A stretch of 64,000 nucleotides of DNA, taken from NCBI GenBank assembly GCA_024401115.1, contig JAKSLP010000005.1, positions 1 to 64,000 on the forward strand. Reading direction: 5' to 3'. The stretch comes from Bacteroidaceae bacterium. GTDB lineage: Bacteria > Bacteroidota > Bacteroidia > Bacteroidales > Bacteroidaceae. Every line of letters begins with the position of its first letter. Position 1 is the stretch's first letter. The translations under genes were made by a program, and so were the position numbers. This document shows, in pieces, positions 40,167 to 49,966 of the stretch. A model generated the notes under the pieces. The model worked only from the letters and a program-made list of their open reading frames with translations, searched no databases and had not been told where the DNA came from.

Positions 40167-40895
40167 ATGAAAGGTTTTAGTAAAAGATTGTTGTTAGGGG
40201 CTGTAGTTGCGTCAGCCGTTGTGCCGGCATCGGCACAGAAAAATGTAGAGGGGACACTGAGTGCAGATGTTGTGAGTGCCTATATCTGGCGCTCCCAACA
40301 TAATGCCTCCTTTAGTGTGCAGCCTTCGTTGGGCTTGTCCTATGGCGGACTGAGCCTGGGTGCATGGGGATCGTTTGCCTTGAGTCCTCAACCCGAATTT
40401 ACAGGCACCCAGGAGGAGATAGACCTGACCCTGGGCTATGCCGCAGGTGGCTTCCATGTGGGAGTGACCGATTATTTCTTCTTTGGAAATGGAAATCCTT
40501 ATTTCAGTTATGCATCTCATTCCACGTCACATACCTTCGAGGGTAATGTGGGGTATGACTTCGGTGCGCTGGCCGTAAACTGGTATACCAATCTGGCGGG
40601 TGCCGATGGCGTGAACAACAGCGGAAAGCGGGCTTACAGCTCCTATCTGCAGCTGGATGCTCCTTTCAGCCTGGCCGGAATGGACTGGACGGCTACCGTG
40701 GGTGCCGTGCCTTTTGCTACCGATTTTTATGTGGACGACCGCAGCAGCGGCTTCCATGTCAACCAGCTGGCCCTCCGTGCCCAGCGTGAGTTGCAGGTGG
40801 GAAGTTTCGCCCTGCCGCTGTTCGGGCAGGTCATTGCCAATCCCAGCAGCCGTGAGATGTATTTTGTGGCAGGAATAACTCTAAATGCGTTTTAA
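40167..40895 (+). CDS. Outer-membrane beta-barrel protein, TorF-like porin
   Basis: 243 residues with a signal peptide (MKGFSKRLLLGAVVASAVVP, then ASAQ) and alternating aromatic-rich strands (SADVVSAYIWRSQHN, PSLGLSYGGLSLGAWGSFAL, HVGVTDYFFFG), ending in ITLNAF with the terminal phenylalanine typical of outer-membrane barrels. It is followed after 3 nt by a P-II gene and then amtB, so it may help ammonium or another nitrogen source cross the outer membrane. That function is inferred from the operon. The start at 40167 is preferred over 40158 because the signal peptide begins there. Confidence 0.75.
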   Translation: MKGFSKRLLLGAVVASAVVPASAQKNVEGTLSADVVSAYIWRSQHNASFSVQPSLGLSYGGLSLGAWGSFALSPQPEFTGTQEEIDLTLGYAAGGFHVGVTDYFFFGNGNPYFSYASHSTSHTFEGNVGYDFGALAVNWYTNLAGADGVNNSGKRAYSSYLQLDAPFSLAGMDWTATVGAVPFATDFYVDDRSSGFHVNQLALRAQRELQVGSFALPLFGQVIANPSSREMYFVAGITLNAF

Positions 40896-40898
40896 AAT

Positions 40899-41246
40899 AT
40901 GAAAAAGATTGAGGCAATTGTCCGCAAGACAAAGTTTGAGGAAGTGAAAGAGGCACTGCTGGCCAGCGATATTAACTGGTTTGAGTATCATGATGTGCAC
41001 GGCATCGGCCAGAGCCGTCAGGAACGCATTTACCGCGGTGTGTGCTACAGTACCGATGTGATAGAGCGCGTGGCCATTACCATCGTGTGCCGTGAGGTGT
41101 GTCTGCAGAGCACCATCGACACCATTCTGAAGGTGGCTCATACCGGCGAGGTGGGTGACGGACGAATCTTTGTGAGCGAGGTGCTGGACACCTACAGCAT
41201 CCGTACCGGAGAGAACGGTGACACCGTACTGAGAGACAAGAAATAA
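40899..41246 (+). CDS. glnB: P-II family nitrogen regulatory protein
   Basis: A 115-residue P-II protein. MKKIEAIVRKTKFEEVKEAL is the first strand-helix, the T-loop is RQERIYRGVCYSTDVIERVA with a tyrosine at the uridylylation position, and VAHTGEVGDGRIFVSEVLD is the C-terminal signature with conserved GDG. P-II proteins sense 2-oxoglutarate and ATP/ADP and block AmtB when nitrogen is plentiful; here the two genes are adjacent, the classic glnK-amtB pairing. The order in the operon is porin, P-II, AmtB. glnK would be an equally good name. Confidence 0.93.
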   Translation: MKKIEAIVRKTKFEEVKEALLASDINWFEYHDVHGIGQSRQERIYRGVCYSTDVIERVAITIVCREVCLQSTIDTILKVAHTGEVGDGRIFVSEVLDTYSIRTGENGDTVLRDKK

Positions 41247-41272
41247 AGGTTCCATTTTAGTAGATTAATCGT

Positions 41273-42517
41273 ATGATATATATGGATGCAGTGGCTCCCG
41301 TACTCGAGGAGTCCAAGGATTTTGTGAATGGTTTGGATACCATCTGGGTGTTGTTGGGTGCTATGCTGGTGTTCTGGATGCAGCCCGGATTTGCATTGGT
41401 CGAGGCCGGCATGACCCGCTCTAAGAATACGGCAAACATTCTGATGAAGAACTTCTGCGACTTCATGTGCGGTACCGTAATCTTCTGGCTGGTGGGTTTC
41501 TCTATTATGTATGGTGCCAACCACGGCCTGCTGGGCTGGAGCGGTTTCGGTTTCATTGGCGAGGACAGCAACATCCCTGCAGAGGCAACCTTTATTTTCC
41601 AGACGGTGTTCTGTGCCACCACAGCCACTATCGTGAGCGGTGCCATGGCCGAAAGAACCAAGTTCTCCATGTACCTGGTTTATTCCATCCTGATCAGCCT
41701 GTTCATTTATCCTATCGAGGGCCATTGGTCGTGGGGTGGCGGATGGCTGTCCGAGATGGGCTTCCATGATTTTGCCGGCAGTACCGTGGTTCATCTTTGC
41801 GGCGGTGTGCTGGCATTGGCCGGCGCCATTGTGCTGGGCCCCCGAATCCGCAAGTACGGTACGGACGGACAGCGCCCTGCTATTCCGGGTCACAACCTGA
41901 CACTGGCTTCTCTGGGTGTGTTCATCCTGTGGCTGGGCTGGTTCGGATTCAATCCTTGCTCTACCGTGGCCATTACCGGCTATGCCAATGCGGTATCGGC
42001 ATCGCATGTGTTTGTCACCACCAATATGGCAGCTGCTGTAGGTGGAATCACCGCACTGGTGTACACCTGGCTGGTGGATGGTAAGCCTTCACTTTCCATG
42101 GTCTGCAACGGTGTGCTGGCCGGTCTGGTGGGTATTACTGCCGGTTGCGACTGTGTGGACATCTGGGCGGCAGCTGTCATTGGACTGGTAGTCAGTGTGG
42201 CCATGTGCTTCAGCGTAAGTTTCATTGACAAGGTGTGCAAGGTGGATGATCCTGTGGGTGCTGTTTCAGTACACGGCGTAGGTGGTCTGCTGGGTACCAT
42301 CCTGACCGGCGTGTTCTGTAATCCGGAACTGGACGGTGTGGAGTGCAGCGTCGGTGTGCAGACTCTGGGAGCATTGGTAGTGGCTGCCTTTGCCTTTGCA
42401 GTGGGCATGGTCATCTTCCTGGTCATCAAGTACACTCACGGACTGCGTGTTGAGCGCCGCATCGAAGAGGAAGGCCTGGATGTATACGAGCACGGTGAGG
42501 CTGCTTACAACGGATAA
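41273..42517 (+). CDS. amtB: Ammonium transporter AmtB
   Basis: 414 residues with eleven expected hydrophobic segments. Visible signatures include EAGMTRSKNTANILMKNFCD, IYPIEGHWSWGGGWL, GFHDFAGSTVVHLCGG (the first pore histidine, in TVVH) and VSVHGVGGLLGTILTG (second pore histidine, in SVHG). These two histidines line the conducting channel. The protein sits in the inner membrane and exchanges ammonium; the cognate P-II gene is immediately upstream. Translation could start at ATG 41273 or, more conventionally, at the ATG at 41282. Confidence 0.95.
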   Translation: MIYMDAVAPVLEESKDFVNGLDTIWVLLGAMLVFWMQPGFALVEAGMTRSKNTANILMKNFCDFMCGTVIFWLVGFSIMYGANHGLLGWSGFGFIGEDSNIPAEATFIFQTVFCATTATIVSGAMAERTKFSMYLVYSILISLFIYPIEGHWSWGGGWLSEMGFHDFAGSTVVHLCGGVLALAGAIVLGPRIRKYGTDGQRPAIPGHNLTLASLGVFILWLGWFGFNPCSTVAITGYANAVSASHVFVTTNMAAAVGGITALVYTWLVDGKPSLSMVCNGVLAGLVGITAGCDCVDIWAAAVIGLVVSVAMCFSVSFIDKVCKVDDPVGAVSVHGVGGLLGTILTGVFCNPELDGVECSVGVQTLGALVVAAFAFAVGMVIFLVIKYTHGLRVERRIEEEGLDVYEHGEAAYNG

Positions 42518-42518
42518 A

Positions 42519-42605
42519 GTATAAGCGATTTTGTTTGCATATTGTTCATAAAGAGAGAGAAAGCTAAGGCGTGCCAGTGATGGTACGCCTTAGTGCTTTA
42601 GTATG
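42519..42605. repeat. Dispersed repeat family 2, copy C
   Basis: Nearly the same 85 bp as copy A, located directly after amtB. Its AAGGCGTGCC / GGTACGCCTT hairpin may serve as the amtB terminator. Confidence 0.8.
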
Positions 42606-42625
42606 AATAAGATGGAAATTACCAG

Positions 42626-42655
42626 TTCGCATATTGTTCATAAAGAGAGAGAAAG
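42626..42655. repeat. Dispersed repeat family 2, partial copy D inside the hepT 3' end
   Basis: TTCGCATATTGTTCATAAAG and AGAGAGAAAG match the left part of copy C. It encodes, on the minus strand, the last residues (ELSLSL) and stop of hepT. Confidence 0.75.
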
Positions 42656-42994
42656 TTCTTCAATGTACTTTACAATGAATGGACGAAGTTCAGGTAAGTC
42701 GTTGACTAGTGTGTCCCAAAGTCCTTCTTTGCTGACTTGGTAATATTCATGTACAAGGTAATGGCGCATACCACGAATAACTTTCCATGGTACTTCAGGG
42801 TGTGATTCTACAAACTCGTCAGTTAGCTTGTAACTTGCCTCACCGATAATTTCTGTCATCTTGACGATACCATAATATCGGACTTTGTCATTGTCTAGCG
42901 TGTCGAATGACAATTCAGGAACAAGGGCAATCAGAGTATCAATCTGCTCTAAAATGTGCCTTAAGCGGTCTATGTCTCTGATAGAGTCTCTCAT
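42638..42994 (-). CDS. hepT: HepT-like HEPN ribonuclease toxin (DUF86)
   Basis: A 118-residue helical HEPN protein. The RNase motif R-x4-6-H-x-Y is present as RGMRHYLVHEYY near residue 75, and MTEIIGEASYKLTDEF fits DUF86. HepT is an RNase toxin neutralised when MntA adds AMP to the tyrosine next to this motif. The gene overlaps mntA by four bases. Its last codons and stop lie within partial repeat copy D (42626-42655), so the repeat supplies the C-terminus. Confidence 0.87.
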   Translation of the reverse strand: MRDSIRDIDRLRHILEQIDTLIALVPELSFDTLDNDKVRYYGIVKMTEIIGEASYKLTDEFVESHPEVPWKVIRGMRHYLVHEYYQVSKEGLWDTLVNDLPELRPFIVKYIEELSLSL

Positions 42995-43284
42995 TTCTCG
43001 TAAATTAAGATTTTGTCATGATTGGCAGAGTCTACGGCAAATGGCATTAGCGTACCATCTTCTACAAGATCTACTTTGCGACCAAGGATACTTTCCAATT
43101 GTTGCTTGATGCGCACAATAGTGAAGAGTCCTACAGGCTGAGTTGTTCTATCGTATTGAACCAATATGTCAACATCAGAGTCCTCACGCTCTTCACCACG
43201 GCTGAAAGAACCAAACAACCATGCCTTTTTGATGGGCTGGGTTTGGAAGTAGGATTTAATAGGGTCGAAGAATGATGTACTCAT
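42991..43284 (-). CDS. mntA: MntA-like minimal nucleotidyltransferase antitoxin
   Basis: A 97-residue nucleotidyltransferase with the signature LFGSFSRGEEREDSDVDILV, i.e. GSF-x-RG and DxD, which binds ATP and metal. It adds AMP groups to HepT and so disarms it. It is first in the operon, overlaps hepT by ATGA and has a consensus promoter. The order MNT-HEPN is that of the best studied pairs. Both genes look intact, so the module should be functional. Confidence 0.87.
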   Translation of the reverse strand: MSTSFFDPIKSYFQTQPIKKAWLFGSFSRGEEREDSDVDILVQYDRTTQPVGLFTIVRIKQQLESILGRKVDLVEDGTLMPFAVDSANHDKILIYEK

Positions 43285-43320
43285 AGATTATGCTGAATTA
43301 GTTTTGTTCAATAGTTTGGG

Positions 43321-43351
43321 CAAAGATAGGAAACCTTTTTCACTCTACAAA
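43321..43351 (-). promoter_or_regulatory. Promoter of the mntA-hepT pair
   Basis: On the minus strand, TTTG (43348-43351), 19 nt and TATCTTTG (43321-43328). Confidence 0.75.
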
Positions 43352-43523
43352 ATCAAGTTGATGATAATTAACTCAGGATTCGAATAGGTGCGCAAATCTC
43401 ATGTCGGGAGACATTAGTTAACAACGGATGGTAATTGTCGATTTTGAGCCTTAAAAGCTGTATCTATCTAGGGTCATGTGCCCCTAGAGATCAGAGATAG
43501 AAGGTTCATCACTTTTATAAGAA

Positions 43524-45335
43524 TCACCAGTTCTTCTGCTTCACATCCCAACCGGAGTATTTGTCCTTGCGGGAATCGGCATTCAGGAAGAAACGGCTGC
43601 TGTCGGTACGTCCCTTCATCTGCCAGTCCAGCCATTTCAGGGTGATGTCGGCAAAGGCACCGCCATGGTGCTGGTTGTAGGTGGCCATGTGACCTACGGG
43701 CAGGTTGCACAGGGTTACAGGAACCTTGACCAGCTCGTAATTCTCGTTGGCATTCGGATAGGCCACATCGTCAGGACCGCCAATCAGGTACATCACCGGT
43801 GAGTGCAACCGGGCCAGATCGGCCTGGGTCATGGTGCCGCCAAACTCCTTGCCGTACTGACCGCCCTCGGAAACCTTCTTGGCCCAACCGTCCTTAGGTC
43901 CGCCTGCAGGACGCTTGCTGCCCGGTTCCTCTACAGGAAATGGCGGTTTGTTGCGGGCAAATCCGCTGTTCAGTGCCACACAGTTGGTCACGCGCTTGTC
44001 GGCAATGGCCGTGGTCAGGGCCTGGCCTCCGCCGCACGACTGTCCCATGGCGCACACCTGCTGCATGTTCACCTTCTGGTAGAACAGGCTCTTGGGGTCG
44101 GCATTCAGCTGCTGCATCACATCGATGGCATGAATCAGGTACTCGGTATCGGTCATGCCCAGGCGCTGCAACTGCTCCAGGGTCATCTCGTCATAGCTGC
44201 CCACGGCTGCCACCAGGTAACCGTGTGAGGCTATCTCGGTCAGGTAGTTCTCGTAATTCTTAGAGGTGAACGAGCAACCGCCATTGGCAAATACCACCAG
44301 AGGCAGCGGGCCTTCCTGCTGAACGGCATAATCCAGATTCTCCGGACGGTAGAGGGTGAAATCCGGTGTCTCGGCATTGCGGTCCAATACCGCTTTGTAA
44401 GGGCCGCTGCCACCGTCCTCGATACGCACAAAGTTGGATGTCTGCGGAATGATATGCTTAGCCTCCAGCCAACTGGTCAGGTTGTCCAGCCAGGTGTCGG
44501 TAGTGGTGGCACTCTTACGGTCGGGCAGGGCAAACGGGCCGTTGCCATCACCGTACATGTGCAGCTCGGCATTCTTGCCGGCCTTTTTCCATTCCAGGAA
44601 CAGCTGCAGGCAACCGGCAGCCACATTGCCGTGGTCGGCACGGGTCAGTACCAGCAGGTCGGGAGCATTCTGAGGCACATCCACATCCATCAGCGACGGG
44701 CCGTAGACAGATACCAGATAGTTGGGCATCTCGCCGCCCTGTGCCAGAATGGTGGCACCGATGGCTACACCGCCTCCGGCAGAGAAACCTACATAACCCA
44801 CCTTGTCAGGGTTAATCTTCCATTCGGCAGCATGCTCGCGCACCAGCTTGATGGCATTGCGGGCATCGTCCACCGCATTCATATTCGCCTTGTCGCCCTC
44901 CACACTCGGCATAGGGTTGGCATTGGCCTTGGGGAATTTTTGGAAACCGGTCACATCCACCAGGGCAGGCATGGCACCGCCCTTCATGTCCATAGGTGCA
45001 TTATTCAGGCGGTATTTCAGGCCGATGGCGGCAATGCCCCGCTCGTTCAGCACCCGGGCCATACGCTCCACATCGTTGGTCCATGACAGCATGCGCATGG
45101 CACCGCCGGGGCACAGGATGACAGCAGCACCGGTGTTCGCTTTCTCATCGGGCAGATACACCGAGATGGTGGGTTCGGTAACTCCGGTGATAATCTTCTC
45201 CTCACCGCGCAGGGTGACTTTCTCTTCTCCCTTTGGGGATGGGTTCTGTACGGGAACCGGCAGTACAGCCTGCTGAGCCCAAATGCTGGCAGGGCTGAAC
45301 AGGGCAGCCAGTATTATTGCTTTGAATTTATTCAT
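43524..45335 (-). CDS. Secreted protein with two alpha/beta-hydrolase (esterase) domains
   Basis: 603 residues with a signal peptide (MNKFKAIILAALFSPASIWA). The first alpha/beta-hydrolase domain (about 40-300) has the oxyanion region CPGGAMRML and nucleophile elbow GFSAGGG, like BD-FAE and acetyl-xylan esterases. The second (about 310-603) has VVFANGGCSF and elbow GQSCGGG, followed by GGPDDVAYP and VGHMATYNQHHGG for the acid and histidine. Two esterase modules in one chain suggest deacylation of a polysaccharide. It is divergent from a GH2 glycosidase, supporting a carbohydrate-degrading pair. The exact substrate is unknown. Confidence 0.75.
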   Translation of the reverse strand: MNKFKAIILAALFSPASIWAQQAVLPVPVQNPSPKGEEKVTLRGEEKIITGVTEPTISVYLPDEKANTGAAVILCPGGAMRMLSWTNDVERMARVLNERGIAAIGLKYRLNNAPMDMKGGAMPALVDVTGFQKFPKANANPMPSVEGDKANMNAVDDARNAIKLVREHAAEWKINPDKVGYVGFSAGGGVAIGATILAQGGEMPNYLVSVYGPSLMDVDVPQNAPDLLVLTRADHGNVAAGCLQLFLEWKKAGKNAELHMYGDGNGPFALPDRKSATTTDTWLDNLTSWLEAKHIIPQTSNFVRIEDGGSGPYKAVLDRNAETPDFTLYRPENLDYAVQQEGPLPLVVFANGGCSFTSKNYENYLTEIASHGYLVAAVGSYDEMTLEQLQRLGMTDTEYLIHAIDVMQQLNADPKSLFYQKVNMQQVCAMGQSCGGGQALTTAIADKRVTNCVALNSGFARNKPPFPVEEPGSKRPAGGPKDGWAKKVSEGGQYGKEFGGTMTQADLARLHSPVMYLIGGPDDVAYPNANENYELVKVPVTLCNLPVGHMATYNQHHGGAFADITLKWLDWQMKGRTDSSRFFLNADSRKDKYSGWDVKQKNW

Positions 45336-45361
45336 AGTGATATGATTTTAGCTTATTGTCG

Positions 45362-45422
45362 CAAATATACGCATAATTCGGAAACGCTGTGCAAGGCGTT
45401 CGGAAAAAATGACTTATCTTTG
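45362..45422. promoter_or_regulatory. Divergent promoters for the esterase and GH2 genes
   Basis: TATATTTG on the minus strand (45362-45369) serves the esterase and TATCTTTG on the plus strand (45415-45422) the GH2 gene. Confidence 0.55.
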
Positions 45423-45445
45423 CGTATCGCGTACAATCAAATACC

Positions 45446-48226
45446 ATGAACAGACATCAACTGAAGGGCTGGCTGCTGGCAGCTGCCTGCTCCTGCATCA
45501 CTACGGCATCTTTTGCGGCTTTGGCTCCAAAGCCTGCGCATCCAATACAATCCATCTCGCTGGCCGGCTGGTGGCATTCGGATTTAGGGGAGTGTAAACT
45601 GCCCGGTACCACCGATGAGAACCATCTGGGCGACGGTATCCATCCCACCGATGTGACGGCCCAACTGACCCGGCTGTGGCCTTTCACCGGACAGGTGAAC
45701 TATACCCGTGAGATAGATATTCCGGCCAGCATGGCGGGCAAGCCGCTCTGCCTGTACCTGGAGCGCACCAAACCAACCACCTTGTGGGTGGATGGCGACA
45801 GCATCGGCTCGCTGGGTCATCTGTATGCCGCTCACCAGTATACCATCCCTGCACTGAAAGCCGGCAGGCATCAGCTGCGCATCCGGGTGGACAACCGCAA
45901 CGAGGCGGTGCCCAGCGGTGTGCACGGATCGCATGCCTGGAGCGATGCCACACAGACCAACTGGAACGGTATCCTGGGCCAGATGACACTGGGCATTCAG
46001 GAAAGCGACCGCATCAACCGTATTCAGGTGGTGCCGGATGTGAGGAATCATCGGGCTGAGGTGGTGCTGTATGTGCACTCCTCACGTAAGCAGAACGCCA
46101 CTTATCTGCTGACTGCGGGCGACCGTAAGCTGAAGAAGGCGGTGCAACTGAAAGCGGGTGAGAATGCGGTGAAGATGACCCTGGACATGGGCACTGATGC
46201 CCGTCTGTGGAGCGAGTTCCACCCTTATCTGTATACACTGACTGCCCAGTGGGAGAACAAGCCGGCCAGTTGCCAGACCACCTTTGGCATGCGCGACTTT
46301 GGCAGCGAGGGCACCCAGTTCACCATCAACGGCAAGAAGACCTTCCTGCGAGGAACCCACGACGGTTGCGTGTTCCCGCTCACGGCTTATTGCCCTACCG
46401 ATACGGCCACCTGGGGACAGCTGTACCGCACGGCCAAGCAGTATGGCATCAACCACTTCCGCTTCCACAGCTACACCCCTACCGAGGCGGCCTTTCAGGC
46501 TGCGGACAAGGAGGGAATCTACCTGCAGGTGGAGCTGCCCATGTGGGGAACACTGGACAAGACCACGACCGAAATCAACGAATATCTGCTTCGCGAGGCT
46601 GAGATGCTGATGCAGCAGTTTGGCAACCATCCCAGCCTGATGGCCCTGGGCATAGGCAATGAGCTGTGGGGCGACCATGAGATGATGGCGGAATGGCTGG
46701 CCGGACTGCGCCAGCGCTATCCGAACCATCTGTTTACCTTTGGTGCCAACAACACCTTGGGATGGGAGGGCGTGCATCCGGGTGAGGACTTTATGGTGAC
46801 CTGCCGCATCGGAGGCGGCGAGGGGTATACCACCCAGACCCGTACCAGTTTCTCGTTTGCCGATGCCGACGAGGGCGGTATCCTGAACAATACCCATCCC
46901 AATACCCGTGCCGATTTTGCACAGGCCATCCAGCCCTGTCCGGTGCCTGTGGTGAGCCACGAGACTTGCCAGTTCCAAGTGTATCCGGATTACCGCGAGA
47001 TAGACAAATATTCGGGTGTGCTGTATCCGTACAACCTGGAGATTTTCCGCCAGCGGGTGGTGGATAACCATATGGGCAACCAGATAGAGGCGTTCCATCA
47101 GGCCAACGGCCGTTTTGCCGTGGCCTGCGACAAGGCGGACATCGAGTACTGCCTGCGCACACCGGGATTTGGCGGCTACCAGATGCTGGACATCAAGGAT
47201 TACCCGGGACAGGGATCGGCCTTGTGCGGTTTCCTGGATGCCTTTGGCGATAGCAAGGGACTGGTCACTCCGGAGGAGTTCCGCCAGTTCTGCTCTCCGG
47301 TGGTGCCTCTGGCGCTGATGGATAAATACTGCTGGGCAGCCGATGAGCCTTTTGTGGCGGATATCCGGGTATCGAACTTCCTGGAGGATGACTACGAGGA
47401 CGAGTTGACCTGCACGCTGACAGGCAAGGGCTTCAGCCGGAAACAGTCGTTCCGTTTCCGCACCCCGCAGGGAGGCCTGTCGGACATGCAGCGCTTCCAG
47501 TGCGACCTGAGCGGCATTAAGGAGCCCGTGCAACTGACACTGACGTTGAAAACCGGAAAGGGTGAGAATACATACAATGTGTGGGTGTATCCCGAGAAGC
47601 AGGTGGAGATGAATATCTGCCGCGACCTGAACGCAGCCTTGCAGGCTCTGGAGCGTGGCGAGACCGTTATCCTGCAGGCCGACAGCACCCTGATCGGCGG
47701 ACAGAGCGTGGGTGGCCTGTTCACCCCGGACTACTGGAACTATGCCATGTTCAAGTCCATCTCCGAGAACAACAATAAACCGGTATCACCCGGTACGTTA
47801 GGCCTGCTGATGGATGAGCATCATCCGGCATTTGCCGCTTTCCCCACCCAGGGCAGAAGCGACTGGCAGTGGTGGCCCATCGCCCGGTTCAGCCGTCCGC
47901 TGATTCTGGACCCGTTGCATGCCGGCTACCGTCCGCTGGTACAGGCCATCGACAATGTGGAGCGCAATCACCGCCTGGGCATCCTGATGGAATGGCGGGT
48001 GGGCCAGGGCAAGCTGCTGCTGACCACTACCGACTTGGATACGGCCTGCCAGTGGCCGGAAGGCAGAGCCTACCGCAATGCACTGGTGGAATATGCCCGT
48101 TCCGCCCAGTTTGAGCCCAAGAGCCCCATCACTCCCGCACAGTTGACCGGACTGCTTACCGGTACGGTTCAGGAGCGCGATATCCAGGGCGTTAAGAATC
48201 TGACAGATTACAAGGCAAAGCCTTAA
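45446..48226 (+). CDS. Secreted glycoside hydrolase, family 2 type
   Basis: 926 residues with a signal peptide ([20 protein letters not shown], then ASFA). A galactose-binding-like sandwich (about 40-195) includes NYTREIDIP, and an immunoglobulin-like domain follows. The TIM barrel has acid/base E406 in GIGNELWGD and a likely nucleophile E506 in VVSHETCQ. The C-terminal 300 residues are of unknown type. GH2 enzymes include beta-galactosidases, glucuronidases and mannosidases; the specificity cannot be read here. It is paired divergently with the double esterase, and its stop overlaps the nadK stop on the other strand. Confidence 0.82.
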   Translation: MNRHQLKGWLLAAACSCITTASFAALAPKPAHPIQSISLAGWWHSDLGECKLPGTTDENHLGDGIHPTDVTAQLTRLWPFTGQVNYTREIDIPASMAGKPLCLYLERTKPTTLWVDGDSIGSLGHLYAAHQYTIPALKAGRHQLRIRVDNRNEAVPSGVHGSHAWSDATQTNWNGILGQMTLGIQESDRINRIQVVPDVRNHRAEVVLYVHSSRKQNATYLLTAGDRKLKKAVQLKAGENAVKMTLDMGTDARLWSEFHPYLYTLTAQWENKPASCQTTFGMRDFGSEGTQFTINGKKTFLRGTHDGCVFPLTAYCPTDTATWGQLYRTAKQYGINHFRFHSYTPTEAAFQAADKEGIYLQVELPMWGTLDKTTTEINEYLLREAEMLMQQFGNHPSLMALGIGNELWGDHEMMAEWLAGLRQRYPNHLFTFGANNTLGWEGVHPGEDFMVTCRIGGGEGYTTQTRTSFSFADADEGGILNNTHPNTRADFAQAIQPCPVPVVSHETCQFQVYPDYREIDKYSGVLYPYNLEIFRQRVVDNHMGNQIEAFHQANGRFAVACDKADIEYCLRTPGFGGYQMLDIKDYPGQGSALCGFLDAFGDSKGLVTPEEFRQFCSPVVPLALMDKYCWAADEPFVADIRVSNFLEDDYEDELTCTLTGKGFSRKQSFRFRTPQGGLSDMQRFQCDLSGIKEPVQLTLTLKTGKGENTYNVWVYPEKQVEMNICRDLNAALQALERGETVILQADSTLIGGQSVGGLFTPDYWNYAMFKSISENNNKPVSPGTLGLLMDEHHPAFAAFPTQGRSDWQWWPIARFSRPLILDPLHAGYRPLVQAIDNVERNHRLGILMEWRVGQGKLLLTTTDLDTACQWPEGRAYRNALVEYARSAQFEPKSPITPAQLTGLLTGTVQERDIQGVKNLTDYKAKP

Positions 48227-49113
48227 TCGCGGTTGTCCGCTCCCCACATCATCTTGTGGCGGAGCGTCTGGAAGAAGGTCTGGTTCTGGCGCTTCAGTAC
48301 GATGGTCTGGAACGGAGCCTTCTGAATCTTCAGGCGCACATCCTCGGAGTAACTGGCGCTGCGGCCGTCGATGGCCACCAGATAGTTGTGGCTGCGGCTG
48401 GACACCTGCAGGCTGATCTCGCAGTCGTCACGAAGCACCACCGGACGCACATTCAGGGAATGGGCAGCCACCGGAGTGATGCCGATCGTTCCGGAGGTAG
48501 GTTCCAGGATAGGACCGCCCACACTCAGGCTATAGGCCGTGGAGCCGGTAGGAGTGGCCACGATGATACCGTCCGACTGATAGGTGGTCAGGTAGTTGCG
48601 CCCAATCTCGGTATGGATGCTGATCATGGAAGAACTGTCGTGCTTCAGGATGGCCACATCGTTCAGGGCATAGGGATAACCCTTGCATTGGATAGGCTTA
48701 CCGCTGTTGCCGTCATAAAAATCAACCTGCAGCACGGCACGGTGCTCCAGCTCATAGCGCCCGTCATAGATGTCGTTGATCATGGTCTCTATCTCATCGG
48801 GAGAGACATCGGCCAGGAATCCCAGACGCCCCATGTTGATGCCCACGATAGGTAACTGCTTGTCGCCCACACGGCTGGCAGCCTTCAGGAACGTACCGTC
48901 GCCACCCATGCTGATGACGATATCTGCGGTGAAATCATTGTCGGTAATCAGCTCGGACGGATGCACGTCAATCTGCAGCTGCTGAGTCAGGAAACGGTAA
49001 AATTCGTTGTCAATCAGCAACTCGGCATGACGCTCCTCGAGCATGCAAATCAACTTCTGGATGGCGTTTGATTTGCGTGGCTGATAGATGTTGCCGAAGA
49101 TGGCAAATCTCAT
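48223..49113 (-). CDS. nadK: NAD kinase
   Basis: 296 residues from the ATG at 49113 ([17 protein letters not shown]). The diagnostic [13 protein letters not shown] lies near residue 75; the NE/D-type motif is [11 protein letters not shown], and [15 protein letters not shown] completes the active site. NAD kinase uses ATP to make NADP from NAD and is essential. Its start is about 75 nt from a minus-strand promoter (TTTG-N20-TATTTTTG). The stop codon overlaps that of the converging GH2 gene (TTAA). A longer in-frame start was rejected because it begins upstream of the transcription start. Confidence 0.95.
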   Translation of the reverse strand: MRFAIFGNIYQPRKSNAIQKLICMLEERHAELLIDNEFYRFLTQQLQIDVHPSELITDNDFTADIVISMGGDGTFLKAASRVGDKQLPIVGINMGRLGFLADVSPDEIETMINDIYDGRYELEHRAVLQVDFYDGNSGKPIQCKGYPYALNDVAILKHDSSSMISIHTEIGRNYLTTYQSDGIIVATPTGSTAYSLSVGGPILEPTSGTIGITPVAAHSLNVRPVVLRDDCEISLQVSSRSHNYLVAIDGRSASYSEDVRLKIQKAPFQTIVLKRQNQTFFQTLRHKMMWGADNRD

Positions 49114-49143
49114 CACCTTATACGTGTTTTCTTTTGTTTTTAT

Positions 49144-49220
49144 TTTGTTTTCCACTCCTTTTACTATATCTTTGCAAAACATTATAGGCAAAAATAAGGC
49201 AACTTTGGCAGATTGCCAAA
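49144..49220. promoter_or_regulatory. Overlapping divergent promoters for nadK and pdxJ
   Basis: Plus strand: TTTG (49144-49147), 19 nt, TATCTTTG (49167-49174) for pdxJ. Minus strand: TTTG (49217-49220), 20 nt, TATTTTTG (49189-49196) for nadK. Confidence 0.75.
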
Positions 49221-49245
49221 TTTATAGGAATAAAAAACAAGCGAT

Positions 49246-49959
49246 ATGACTAAACTGAGTGTGAATATCAACAAAGTGGCTACAATCCGAAATGCCAGAG
49301 GCGGTAATAACCCCAATGTCATTCAGGTGGCACTGGATTGTGAGCGCTTTGGAGCCCAGGGCATTACCGTTCATCCCCGTCCGGATGAGCGCCACATCAG
49401 ATATAAGGACGTGCTGGACCTGAAACCGGTACTGCATACCGAGTTCAATATTGAGGGTAATCCGATAGAGTCGTTCCGTGAGCTGGTGCTGAGAGTGCGC
49501 CCTGCGCAGGTGACCATGGTGCCGGATGCCAACGATGCCATTACCAGCAATGCGGGATGGGACACCAAGACTCACCAGGAGTTCCTGAAGGAGATTGTTG
49601 CCGATTTCAAGGAGGCGGGTATCCGTACTTCCATCTTTGTGGATGCTGACCCTGAGATGGTGGAGTATGCGGCCAAGGCGGGTGCCGACCGTGTGGAGCT
49701 GTACACCGAGCCTTATGCCTCGGGCTATGCGGCCGACAGGGAGAAGGCTATCGCTCCGTTTATCGTGGCTGCCAAGGCGGCCAGGGAGCAGGGACTGGGC
49801 CTGAATGCGGGTCATGACCTGAGCCTGGAGAACCTGGCCTATTTCCATGAGATGATTCCATGGGTGGATGAGGTGAGCATCGGCCATGCCCTGATCTGCG
49901 ATGCCCTGTACCTGGGCCTGGAGACTACTATTCAGCGTTATTTGGATTGTTTAAAATAA
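49246..49959 (+). CDS. pdxJ: Pyridoxine 5'-phosphate synthase
   Basis: 237 residues. [20 protein letters not shown] is the phosphate-site start, then [24 protein letters not shown] and [15 protein letters not shown]. PdxJ closes the pyridoxine ring from 1-deoxyxylulose-5-phosphate and amino-acetone phosphate, so it shares its substrate with the Dxs pathway. The length and motif order match the family. It is followed by a DJ-1 gene after 7 nt. Confidence 0.96.
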   Translation: MTKLSVNINKVATIRNARGGNNPNVIQVALDCERFGAQGITVHPRPDERHIRYKDVLDLKPVLHTEFNIEGNPIESFRELVLRVRPAQVTMVPDANDAITSNAGWDTKTHQEFLKEIVADFKEAGIRTSIFVDADPEMVEYAAKAGADRVELYTEPYASGYAADREKAIAPFIVAAKAAREQGLGLNAGHDLSLENLAYFHEMIPWVDEVSIGHALICDALYLGLETTIQRYLDCLK

Positions 49960-49966
49960 GAAGATT

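Noticed and set aside
46082..47533. Long minus-strand frame (483 codons) inside the GH2 gene
   Set aside because: Antisense shadow of a full-length glycosidase; no motif of its own.
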